Notes under the pieces: generated by a model
Seen by the model: only the letters and a program-made list of their open reading frames with translations
Told to the model about the DNA's origin: nothing
The model's database searches: none
Assembly (NCBI GenBank): GCA_018669475.1
Contig: JABHCC010000038.1
Location: 44,746 to 108,745, forward strand
DNA: 64,000 bases
Origin: Bacteroidota bacterium
GTDB lineage: Bacteria; Bacteroidota; Bacteroidia; Bacteroidales; UBA12481
Reading direction: 5' to 3'
Shown: one piece after another, positions 54,106 through 62,697 of the stretch
Position numbering within the stretch: position 1 is the first letter of the stretch
Layout: every line of letters begins with the position of its first letter
Position numbers and translations under genes: made by a program

Positions 54106-55510
54106 TTAAATCATGCTTTACTAAGAACAGGTCTTGGGAATATATATTGCCATCCCCATTACCTTTCCAATCACCTGAATTGTTCCCTGTTTTGGCTCCT
54201 GGTACTCCAGAATCATGGAATAATATATCTTCGTAGAAATCTCCCAGAATTAATGAGCTACCATAATCGTCAATTACCAATTCATTAGCGTTATGACGAG
54301 CTTGGCCAGGTGATAATTTGTCAGAAACAGTATTTGAAAGCAGGTTTCCATCCTTGTCATAGGAAGCAACAACAACAAAAGCTTCGCCTTCACTTCGTGG
54401 TACGGTTACATCTCCTAATTTGATGGCTCCACCACTTATACTCATTACTGAAACTCCTCTGTCCTGTACAGTTCGTGGAGTTACCGATGTAGCAAGAGTT
54501 TCTGTATAACCAGTACTTCCAATTACTTCTCCCCAAACGGCAATCATATTATCATTCTCATCCATTTCTAATTTGGTCAGAAATAATGCTGAATTGAAAG
54601 GAGCCTCAAGGTCTAAGCCATCAAATTCTATTTCTTCAGTAAAATCTCCAATTACATATCCAGTGGTGATATTAGGATCTTCCATAAACTCGTATGGGGG
54701 ATCAATAACAAGATCAACTCCTTTATCAGCCCCGTTACCACCAATGGATTTTGCATTTGAAAAAACTTCATCAGGATCGGGGATGAAGTTTGCGAAAGGT
54801 ATAGTTACTTGAATACTTGCATTACCACCGTGAAAATAACAAGGGTATAATAATATATCAATTTTGACATTCGGCATATTTCCTGCGATTTCTTTAGAGG
54901 GAGCTATAAAGGAAGTTGAAAATGAGCCAGGAGTTTCAGAACAATCGTATACCCACGTAGTCATAATTGTGTGCAAATAGAACGAAATCTGCTCATTAAA
55001 TAATTGATATGGCGGTGCAAGATCTTCAACTATTCCTGATAGAATAATGGTGTCATTGTACTCTATTTCATCCGGGTAACTGTCCATATGGATTTGCCAA
55101 GCGTGGCTGATATTAAATTTTGCAGCTTCAATTGAATTATCATAGACATATCGGTGTAAATTCTGATCCTTCCACCATTCATCTGCATCAGATTCATTGG
55201 CGAAAACGGCGGCTCTAATCCAGGAGCCCGTAAGAGCCTGGTCATCAATGTTTTCCCATTCCCAAGCGATAGTGTTGGATATAAAATCATACTCTCTATG
55301 GCAGCTGATATCATTGTTATTAGAAATGCTTTGAGCAGCACCAGTCATGACGCATTCCAAACGCCTACCCAGTTCTTGCCATTCTTCATCAAAGGTTTGT
55401 GTCTTGGTTTGGGAAGTCGAGCTTAAGGATATACAACAAGATAGCAGGAAGAAAAATAGTACTCTCAAATGATCATGAGAACGATTGGCAAGAGTGAACG
55501 ATCTTCTCAT
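54074..55510 (-). pseudogene. N-terminal part of the same T9SS-secreted protein
   Basis: About 478 codons from the ATG at 55510, chosen because a signal peptide follows (VLFFFLLSCCISLSSTSQ). Residues about 40-240 have no domain I know; then propeller-type repeats begin (GYVIGDFTEEIEFDG, SLILGDFYEDILFHD). It ends with VKHDLNGNLLWGFYC and a stop, where the repeat should continue; the continuation is in another frame at 54105. As written it lacks the sorting domain. A sequencing error in the repeat would restore one intact secreted protein of about 790 aa or slightly more. Confidence 0.7.
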
Positions 55511-55572
55511 AATTCCAAGGTTTGTGATTATTAATTTGATTTTTAGACTTTTAAAGGTATGGAATGCCGTGG

Positions 55573-56946
55573 TTAATTCAAAATTGGAGTAATCCAATCC
55601 AACATTAAATCTAAGGCTGAAGGAGCTATAATTTCCGCAATATTCTCATATTCTATGGGCAAGCCAGATTTTGAAGTTTGAAGAAGGTGATTCAAACCGG
55701 GTAAGCTTTTAACCATAAAGTTTTTGTTACCGACGTTTTCAAGTACTTTTTTTACTAATGGGAGATTATGTTCCGGAGGACACTGAACATCCTTGCTGCC
55801 TGTAAGAGCCAAAACAGGGCAGCTTACGTTTTTTAGATAATCCAGTGGTTCAATGCTTATGAAATTTAAATACCAGGGCTTCAACATATAGCTTATCATT
55901 CCATCAGACATGTTTGGGTACAATTCCTTAATTGTCTTAAATTTATTATCCGAAATATCATCTGTTCTGAGTATCGCATGATATTCATTTATTTGCTTAA
56001 GTTCTTTGCTTATCTCATCCTCGGGAACTCCATTTAGCTTCGAGATCATCTCTGTTTGCTGTAATCTGATCTCTCCTCCATTACTTCCCATTACTCCAAG
56101 TAAAACGATAAAGGAGAGCTTATCCATCTCAGAGGCTACGATGGTCGCAATCAGAGTACCCTCGCTATGCCCAATAATTCCAATTTTGGTATTATCAATT
56201 TCTTTTCTGCATTTTAGATAATTAATCCCCGCTTTAACATCATGAGCAAAATCGATGGTGGTGGCTTCATCATAATTTCCTGTGGAATTTCCTACCCCAC
56301 GCTTGTCATATCTGAGAACTGCAAAGCCATTCCTTGTGAAGTAATCAGCTAAAAGCATGAAATGTCCCATTTTTGTCTCATTCCTATCAGTATGACCTGA
56401 TCCATGGACTAGAATTATAGCTGGAAAATTTTCGCCTGAATATGGAATGGTAAGAGTGCCTGCAAGGTCTGCCTGAGCTTCTTTATTGTGAAATACTACC
56501 TCTTTCTCGATATATGGGAAAGGCCTTTGTGGGGTTTGAGTCCGAACCACTTCCCCTGGTAGTTCATCAACTGAGTGCAAAATAAGCTCGAATTTTGCCT
56601 CTCCTTGCTCATAATACCCTTGTATTAGTTGATTGTCTGCATCAAGTATTCCTGAATAGCTTATTCCAGCAGCGGTAAATAGAATTTGAATAGAATCTTG
56701 TGAAAAGCTAACAGAGTCCATTGGAATGTCAAATGCTTTCTGTTCAATGATATTCATAGTAGCTGTGAGGATACCGTTTTCTGTCCTTGATACAATGTAT
56801 CCAATTTGAAGTTCAACTGCCTCTGAAACCTTCATTGTACCTAACCAGATTCCGGTTATTTCTTTGGGGGTATTTGCCTGTGCATCCTGTATGGATGCAA
56901 ATAAACTGAGAATGCTGATTAAAATCCAAACATTGACTTTTTTCAT
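55573..56946 (-). CDS. Secreted alpha/beta hydrolase (esterase/peptidase-like)
   Basis: About 457 aa from the ATG at 56946, which gives a signal peptide (ending IQDAQA). An N-terminal beta domain (about 25-150, ITGIWLGTM) is followed by the hydrolase fold: LVHGSGHTDRNE for the oxyanion hole, the nucleophile elbow GHSEGTL with Ser about 261, Asp in TGSKDVQCPPEHN and His in LPGLNHLLQ. It resembles the serine-aminopeptidase-like group often annotated as alpha/beta hydrolases. It lies 62 bases upstream of the T9SS protein on the same strand, so the two may be co-transcribed. Confidence 0.86.
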   Translation of the reverse strand: MKKVNVWILISILSLFASIQDAQANTPKEITGIWLGTMKVSEAVELQIGYIVSRTENGILTATMNIIEQKAFDIPMDSVSFSQDSIQILFTAAGISYSGILDADNQLIQGYYEQGEAKFELILHSVDELPGEVVRTQTPQRPFPYIEKEVVFHNKEAQADLAGTLTIPYSGENFPAIILVHGSGHTDRNETKMGHFMLLADYFTRNGFAVLRYDKRGVGNSTGNYDEATTIDFAHDVKAGINYLKCRKEIDNTKIGIIGHSEGTLIATIVASEMDKLSFIVLLGVMGSNGGEIRLQQTEMISKLNGVPEDEISKELKQINEYHAILRTDDISDNKFKTIKELYPNMSDGMISYMLKPWYLNFISIEPLDYLKNVSCPVLALTGSKDVQCPPEHNLPLVKKVLENVGNKNFMVKSLPGLNHLLQTSKSGLPIEYENIAEIIAPSALDLMLDWITPILN

Positions 56947-57082
56947 GACTTTGATTTTTAAGTTTATTAAATCTGGAACCAAAGTATAATGCTTAGATAT
57001 TCAATAAAAATCAAATCCATCAATGAGTGGATTTATTATCTGTATGACAGAATATATTATTTGAATGGAATATGTGAGATTG

Positions 57083-57769
57083 CTATTTTTTACTCTCAAA
57101 CCTTTTTAGAAACTCCTCGCGGTAGGTTACACCGATGGGTATGGCTTGCTCGTTGATAATCACCCTGTGCTTTTCAATGATGTCAATGTGACCAAGTGAA
57201 ACTATAAATGATTTATGAATCCGAATAAATTCATCACTTGGTAAAAGATCCAAAACCTCTTTCATATTAAACAGGGATAATAATTTCTTATGTGTGGTAT
57301 AGAAGGTCATGTAGTTACCGGCAGCCTCAATGTATTGAATATTATCCACTTGTATTTGATTGATTTGTGTGCCGCTTTTAATGAAAACCGTTTGTGAAGA
57401 TTTCTTTTTCTCTACATCTTTGGGCTGGAACGAGACTTTATTTACTGCTTTGAGAAAGCGATCATATTTTACTGGTTTAAGGAGATAATCAACTGCATTG
57501 AATTCATAACTTTCGGCTCCGAATTCGGGATAGGCAGTGATGAAAATCACTTCTGGTGGTGATGTTAGTGATTTGACCAGTTGTAAACCAGTCAATTCAG
57601 GCATATTGATGTCTAAAAAGGCCAGATCAATGTTGTTTGATTGTAAAAAACTAAGAGCCTTGAAGGGATTAGTGAAGCTTTCAATCAGCTCCAAAAAAGG
57701 GGTTTTAAGTATGTAGCTTTTTATCAGGTCCAGAGCATAAGGTTCATCATCAATTACAATACATCTCAT
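57083..57769 (-). CDS. LytTR-family response regulator
   Basis: A 228-aa two-domain regulator. Receiver at 1-120 with phospho-acceptor Asp53 (LAFLDINMPELTG) and Lys in YLLKPVKY. LytTR DNA-binding domain at about 125-225 (VFIKSGTQINQI, YIEAAGNYMTFYT, FIRIHKSFIVSL). Its start overlaps the stop of the LytS-type kinase (ATGA), so they form a two-component pair. The 136-base spacer to the hydrolase gene on the same strand might hold a target promoter. Confidence 0.92.
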   Translation of the reverse strand: MRCIVIDDEPYALDLIKSYILKTPFLELIESFTNPFKALSFLQSNNIDLAFLDINMPELTGLQLVKSLTSPPEVIFITAYPEFGAESYEFNAVDYLLKPVKYDRFLKAVNKVSFQPKDVEKKKSSQTVFIKSGTQINQIQVDNIQYIEAAGNYMTFYTTHKKLLSLFNMKEVLDLLPSDEFIRIHKSFIVSLGHIDIIEKHRVIINEQAIPIGVTYREEFLKRFESKK

Positions 57770-58806
57770 GCTGGTTTATTTAAAGTGATTTTAAGATCCA
57801 CAATGAATCTTTCGCTCTCATCTGTGATGCTTAGATGATGTTGATTAGGATAAAGAATTGCCAATCTTTTCCTGACATTTTCCAATCCTATCCCGGAGTG
57901 TTCGTTCCTAGCATGATTGTCAATCTTGAAGTTCGAGTTCTCAGCTCTAAAATGTAAAACTTGGTTTTCAATATTCAGTTGAATATGAATAAATGACTCC
58001 TTTTCTAGCTTAATGCCATGTTTAAAACCATTTTCTACAAATGGAACCAGGATAAGTGGAGCAATTGTATTTGTGGCTAAATCTCCTTTGGCTTCAAAAC
58101 TGATATCCACCGGTGTATCATCAGATAATCTCTGTTTCTGCAGACTTATATAATCTTGTAAATAATTTATCTCTTTTTCAACCTCAACTTTTTCCGAGTT
58201 ACTATCATAAAGCATATACCTCATTAAACCCGACAGCCTTTCAATAATATTGGCTGTAGTTTCATCTCCTTTACTTGTTGCACTTGAGTATGCCATGTTT
58301 AATACATTAAACAGGAAATGAGGATTGATTTGTGCCTTCAGAAATTTAAGCTCTGCCGATAATTTTTCTTCTTTAAGTTTTTGTTTAAGTCTTTCATTTT
58401 TGAGCCAATTTCTGGTAAATCCATAGGTCACAGCTAATAATATAATAATAAAATTAGAGACCGTATTAACCACCATTTGAGATCCAAATGGTTCATCTGC
58501 AGTAGAATACTTAGCTGAAAAAAATAAGAAATCAATTAGGGATTCTACAGTGGTAATAATCAGCAATATAACCACCACTTGAAAGACCAGGACAGGTGCA
58601 TTTTTTTTGATCGAAAATCTGGGAATCAGATAAACTGAAACAGCATAGAATGCCATAATATTCAAACAAGTCCCAACAAGAAATGGTAACAGCAAAGTAC
58701 CATCAGTTTTATGAAAAACACCAAGAGTATTGGTTCCATATAGTAATAATAAAAATCCTGCGACCCATAATATGGCATGGATAATGGGTTCAATAATTTT
58801 CTTCAT
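57766..58806 (-). CDS. LytS-type membrane sensor histidine kinase
   Basis: About 346 aa from the ATG at 58806 (an alternative lies at 58839). Four hydrophobic segments in the first 150 residues (AILWVAGFLLLLYG, LPFLVGTCLNIMAFYAV, VLVFQVVVILLIITTV, FIIILLAVTYGF) are followed by a short coiled coil. The His_kinase domain contains QINPHFLFNVLNMAY, and the ATPase part has LVPFVENGFKHG and GIGLENVRKRL. There is no extracellular sensor domain, so the signal may be membrane-linked. It is the partner of the LytTR regulator. Confidence 0.92.
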   Translation of the reverse strand: MKKIIEPIIHAILWVAGFLLLLYGTNTLGVFHKTDGTLLLPFLVGTCLNIMAFYAVSVYLIPRFSIKKNAPVLVFQVVVILLIITTVESLIDFLFFSAKYSTADEPFGSQMVVNTVSNFIIILLAVTYGFTRNWLKNERLKQKLKEEKLSAELKFLKAQINPHFLFNVLNMAYSSATSKGDETTANIIERLSGLMRYMLYDSNSEKVEVEKEINYLQDYISLQKQRLSDDTPVDISFEAKGDLATNTIAPLILVPFVENGFKHGIKLEKESFIHIQLNIENQVLHFRAENSNFKIDNHARNEHSGIGLENVRKRLAILYPNQHHLSITDESERFIVDLKITLNKPA

Positions 58807-58941
58807 ACTAATCTTTGTCTGAATATTTTGAAATATCATTTATAAAATTAGAATAATTGTGCATCTGATTAGTATTTGCTGTGCATAATTTGAGAAGTAA
58901 CTTGTAAAGAACATGATTCTTCGCCGTCTAATTAACCATCT

Positions 58942-59245
58942 ATGAAATTTGACGCAATAATAATAAGCTCAGGCCAGGCCGGGACTCCTTTGTTTACAAA
59001 ATGGCCTCAAAAGGGTAAAAATAGAAACCAATGGCTTTATGAGTATCATAATTGATGCTGAAACAGATAAAATCCTTGGAGCAGCTGTCCTGGGCATCGG
59101 AGGTGACGAGATTATAAGTAGTATACTAAACATTATGTATGCCGATCAACCATACACAGTGATAGGTGATTCTGTGCAGCCTCATCCAACAGTATCAGAA
59201 TTAATTCCTGCTATTTTGGAAGGACTAACTAGTTGGTCTTTTTAA
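58942..59245 (+). pseudogene. Remnant of an FAD/NAD-disulfide oxidoreductase
   Basis: Only the two ends of a mercuric-reductase-like pyridine nucleotide-disulfide oxidoreductase remain. The start reads MKFDAIIISSGQAGTPLFTK, the FAD-binding GxGxxG-like segment. About 60 bases later, in another frame, it passes to GFMSIIIDAETDKILGAAVL and YTVIGDSVQPHPTVSELIP, the C-terminal dimerisation domain with the catalytic His-Pro. The whole middle, including the redox cysteines and NAD domain (roughly 370 codons in intact relatives), is gone. The joint falls near gggtaaaa at about 59012-59019. It is not functional as an enzyme. Confidence 0.75.
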
Positions 59246-59338
59246 GAAAGTCCTGAAAAACACAAAGAAGGGTTTCGCAGAAATGAATGAGGCGATTAAA
59301 GACAGAGCAGAAAAGCTGAGTAAAAACTAGCTTTGAAG

Positions 59339-59403
59339 AGGGTGCTCAATTAACTGTGTCAAATTTACGAGTTGTATTCTTGACACAGTTATTTGAGAAC
59401 CCT
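59339..59403. repeat. 24-bp inverted repeat with a 17-base centre
   Basis: The arms at 59339-59362 and 59380-59403 are complementary at 22 of 24 positions, with a perfect 12-bp inner part (TAACTGTGTCAA). They lie between the oxidoreductase fossil and the convergent sulfatase. ACTGTGTCA-type ends are seen in IS256-like elements, so this may be a collapsed insertion sequence; a two-way terminator is the alternative, although no T tract follows. Confidence 0.6.
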
Positions 59404-59469
59404 TGTCTTTGTCATTGAAGAAAGTATTGGAGAACCATTAATAAAAGGGTTTAGTGCCTACTTTGAGAA

Positions 59470-61008
59470 CTAATCCCTGTATAATTTAGTTTTACCACTT
59501 AAGACATCAGCCCAACGAATAGGACCGGTTTTTACTAATTTGTGACGCTCACTTGGTATCATGCCCTTTAACTTTTTCTTTATTACCTCAGATTCTTCTC
59601 TGCCGGCGATATTATTCCACTCTTCCGGATCAGTGGATTGATTATACAATTCTTCCTCATTACCATTATAGTTGATGTAGTGCCATTCATTCTGCCGGAC
59701 AGAATAATGATTGGCTCCCAAGCTGGTGATGACGGGATAAGCCCAGTTGCTTGCAGGATTCTTGAGGACAGGTATCAGGCTGTTCCCGTTAGTGCCTTCC
59801 TTCGATGGTAATCCACAAAGTTCTGTAAGTGTTGGGAAGATATCAACCAGGGAGACATTGCTATAACAATTCTCTGATGAACTGCCGGATGGTAAACCAG
59901 GAGCTCCCTTTGGAGATTTGATGAAAAGCACTGAATTAATCACATTTTCCCACAGGGCAAATTTGCTCCAGTCAGTCTTTTCACCCAGTTGCCAGCCGTG
60001 GTCTGAGAAAATTACAATAATGGTATTATCAGCGTAGTCACTATTCTCCAGGGTTGACAATAGTTTTCCCACCAACTCATCTGCATAATTGATTGATGCC
60101 AGATAGCCCTGAACGGCTTCTTTCCATAGATCATTCTCCAATATTTTATTATGCCAAAATGTTCGTGCCGTTCTTTGTCCAGTTTTTGGTAGATCTTCAA
60201 GATCATTTTCTAAGACCTTCGGAAGCTGAATATCCTCAATCGGGAATTTGTCAAAGAATTCCTGCGGTACATACCAGGGAAGGTGAGGGCGATAAATACC
60301 ACAAGCCAGAAAGAATGGCTTATCATGTTCCTTTGCGAGTTGCTCCGAAACCCATTTCACAGACGAATAATCCCCAGTTTCTTCAGCGCTAAACGGAAGA
60401 GGCTCAAAATCAAAAGCTACGTACATACCCCGGTAATGCGGCATAGTAAATTTGTTACCTTTTGGATCGTCCTCTCTTATCTCATTATCCTGTTTTGTGA
60501 AATGCATCTCCTGTTTGATGGAATCATAATCCGGCAGGAAATAGTATGGAAAATGCTGGATTTTGGATGGGAAATATTCATCCCAGGATCTGGGATCAGG
60601 CATATTGTTATGAAATAGTTTACCAGCTCCGCCAGTCCAATAACCATGCTGCCTAAAATATTCAGGAAGAGTAAGCTCATCCGGCAACACATGTCTCCAG
60701 ATCTGCGGATTATTATACAATCCTGTTGTCCATGGGTTCTTCCCAGTCATCAAGGCTGTACGAGAAGGATTACAAGAAGGAGAAGCACAATAAGCATGAG
60801 TAAAAACCATAGCCTCTTCAGCAAATTTAGAAAGGGATGGGGTCATAGCCTGTGGATGTCCGCCAAGAGGCTCAATCCAATTATTCAAATCATCAACTGA
60901 AATAAGCAATACATTAGGTGACTGATCGGTAGATGTTTTGCAGCTTAACAAAAGTATATTCAGTAAAATCAGCACAAAACAGCAGAATACAACATTTTTC
61001 ATAAGCAT
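59470..61008 (-). CDS. Iduronate-2-sulfatase-like S1 sulfatase, lipoprotein
   Basis: A 512-aa lipoprotein (lipobox LLSC, Cys23; a second ATG lies two codons downstream). VLLISVDDLNNWIEPLGG and the formylglycine motif CNPSRTALMTGKNPWTTG (Cys79) are followed by GGAGKLFHNN, GIYRPHLPWYVP, and FSDHGWQLGEKTDWSKFALWE. This set is typical of the iduronate-2-sulfatase branch (S1_7 type), which often acts on 2-O-sulfated uronic acids or other exo positions. The exact target is not proven. It is divergent from the sodium symporter at 61087, with about 78 bases between them, suggesting joint control. Confidence 0.92.
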   Translation of the reverse strand: MLMKNVVFCCFVLILLNILLLSCKTSTDQSPNVLLISVDDLNNWIEPLGGHPQAMTPSLSKFAEEAMVFTHAYCASPSCNPSRTALMTGKNPWTTGLYNNPQIWRHVLPDELTLPEYFRQHGYWTGGAGKLFHNNMPDPRSWDEYFPSKIQHFPYYFLPDYDSIKQEMHFTKQDNEIREDDPKGNKFTMPHYRGMYVAFDFEPLPFSAEETGDYSSVKWVSEQLAKEHDKPFFLACGIYRPHLPWYVPQEFFDKFPIEDIQLPKVLENDLEDLPKTGQRTARTFWHNKILENDLWKEAVQGYLASINYADELVGKLLSTLENSDYADNTIIVIFSDHGWQLGEKTDWSKFALWENVINSVLFIKSPKGAPGLPSGSSSENCYSNVSLVDIFPTLTELCGLPSKEGTNGNSLIPVLKNPASNWAYPVITSLGANHYSVRQNEWHYINYNGNEEELYNQSTDPEEWNNIAGREESEVIKKKLKGMIPSERHKLVKTGPIRWADVLSGKTKLYRD

Positions 61009-61086
61009 AGTTTTTAGGATATCTAAAGATAGTGATTAGGAATATCTATTCGGGATTATGTGATACCTTTAGTGAATTCAATGATA

Positions 61087-62619
61087 ATGGAACAGCAAAC
61101 TCAAATACTTATAGTAATGATTGCCTACATGGCTTTCATAGTCTTTCTTGGTTTTTATCAGGGAAGGAAAGTAAAAACAGGTAGTGATTTTTCTATTGCC
61201 GACCGCAAACTGCCAGGATGGGTTGCAGCATTGTCTGAGAGGGCAACAGGTGAGTCATCCTGGGCATTGCTTGGCTTGCCAGGTGCGGCATATGCAACTG
61301 GATTGCTCGAAATTTGGACGGCAATTGGCTGTGTTTTTGGTATTTTATTTGCTTGGATAGTACTTGCCTGGCGATTAAGGGAGGAAGCCGATAAATACAA
61401 GGCTGAAACTTTTACAGACTACATTGCCAAGCGACACGGAGAAATGGGTAAATGGCTCAGGATAGTAGGAAGTTTTACAATTGTATTTTTCTTTTTCTTT
61501 TATGTTGGAGCTCAGTTTATTGGTGGCGGCAAAACTCTTGAGAATCTTTTTGGCATCAAGAAAATATACGGAATGCTTATCGTAGTCGGACTTGTAGTAC
61601 CCTATACAATTTACGGAGGATTCAGAAGTGTTACATATACAGATGTGGTGCAGGCAATTGTAATGATTGTTGCGCTAATTGCTGCTCCTATTGCCGGAAT
61701 TATTTATCTCGCAAATTTACCTGAAGGTGCAGTTTTTGGATCTGGAATTTCAGATGCTTTACATAATGCCGGCGATGCCTATTCAACCTTAACCGGAGGT
61801 GCAGTATTGAAAGAAGGAACACCATTGTCTTCTGCTTTGAACAATATTTTTCCAAATATGCAGGGCATAGTAAGCGGACTGGGAACAGGAATAATTATTG
61901 CCGGAGCATTTTCATGGTTTTTCGGTTACATGGGCGGACAACCCCAGTTAACTATGCGTTTTATGGCGATTAAGGATGCACGTCAGGCTAAAATTGCACG
62001 TAACATTGGAGTATTGTGGACAATCATTGCTTATATCGGAGCTCTTATGATTGGCTGGATCGGAATCGCACTTTTTGGCCCTGATGGTTTGAAAGATCAG
62101 GAAACAGTAATGCCTGAAGTACTTACCACAATTTTTCATCCGATAATAGCCGGAATACTAATTACTGGTGTACTTGCCGCAATAATTTCCACGGCTAACT
62201 CTCTGTTGATTCTTTCTGCAACAGAATTATCTGAAAATATTGTTAAACCCTTGAGAGGGAGAAAAACTGATTCAAAAACTTCCTTATTGTATTCCAGAAT
62301 AATTACAGGCATTCTCTCAGTAATAGCCCTGGTCTTAGCTTATTTTTCTTCAGGCAACCTGATTTATACCATCGTTGGATATGTTTGGGCAGGAATCGGC
62401 TCTACATTTTCGGTAGTAATACTTTTTACCTTATTCTGGAAACGTTTTCATGGCACTGCTGCACTATTAACCATAATTTCAGGACTGCTGTTTACAATAA
62501 TCTGGATAAGCACCGAAATGGATAAGATAGTCACATCCAGATTGTTAACCTTCATTGTAGCATTAGTTGTAGCTGTTCTGTCAACCTACCTGTTCAAAAA
62601 ACGAGAAGTTTCAAGATAA
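61087..62619 (+). CDS. Sodium/solute symporter (SSS family)
   Basis: About 510 aa from the ATG at 61087; ATG 61081 and GTG 61060 are possible earlier starts. Around 13 hydrophobic segments, in line with SSS members. Landmarks: FSIADRKLPGWVAALSE, GESSWALLGLPGAAYATG, FRSVTYTDVVQAIVMI, GYMGGQPQLTMRFMAIKD, and IISTANSLLILSATELSEN with the Na2-site Ser residues. It resembles PutP-type proline or related symporters, but in this setting it may carry a sugar or uronate. It takes up a small solute across the inner membrane using the sodium gradient. Confidence 0.9.
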   Translation: MEQQTQILIVMIAYMAFIVFLGFYQGRKVKTGSDFSIADRKLPGWVAALSERATGESSWALLGLPGAAYATGLLEIWTAIGCVFGILFAWIVLAWRLREEADKYKAETFTDYIAKRHGEMGKWLRIVGSFTIVFFFFFYVGAQFIGGGKTLENLFGIKKIYGMLIVVGLVVPYTIYGGFRSVTYTDVVQAIVMIVALIAAPIAGIIYLANLPEGAVFGSGISDALHNAGDAYSTLTGGAVLKEGTPLSSALNNIFPNMQGIVSGLGTGIIIAGAFSWFFGYMGGQPQLTMRFMAIKDARQAKIARNIGVLWTIIAYIGALMIGWIGIALFGPDGLKDQETVMPEVLTTIFHPIIAGILITGVLAAIISTANSLLILSATELSENIVKPLRGRKTDSKTSLLYSRIITGILSVIALVLAYFSSGNLIYTIVGYVWAGIGSTFSVVILFTLFWKRFHGTAALLTIISGLLFTIIWISTEMDKIVTSRLLTFIVALVVAVLSTYLFKKREVSR

Positions 62620-62634
62620 TTATGATTTCTTGCT

Positions 62635-62656
62635 CCCCTCCTTGCCAAAGGAGGGG
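62635..62656. terminator. Palindromic intergenic repeat, likely two-way terminator
   Basis: CCCCTCCTT and AAGGAGGGG form a perfect 9-bp stem with a four-base loop between the convergent symporter and LamG-family genes. The following tcgggggtgg belongs to the same well-known type of Bacteroidota intergenic repeat. Confidence 0.65.
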
Positions 62657-62697
62657 TCGGGGGTGGATCATTCCAGGGGTCGGAATCCGTCTACGTG

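Noticed and set aside
56983..57020. TATACTTTG on the reverse strand as a promoter of the alpha/beta hydrolase
   Set aside because: The spacing inside the box is off by one base, and the TTTG upstream box is about 23 bases away.
59229..59330. Short frame ending EAIKDRAEKLSKN after the oxidoreductase fossil
   Set aside because: Too short (about 33 codons), no recognisable family and located in a decayed stretch; it could be the tail of a lost gene, but nothing proves it.
61055..61080. TACCTTTA as a -7 box for the symporter
   Set aside because: It matches seven of eight positions but has no -33 partner and lies almost at the start codon.
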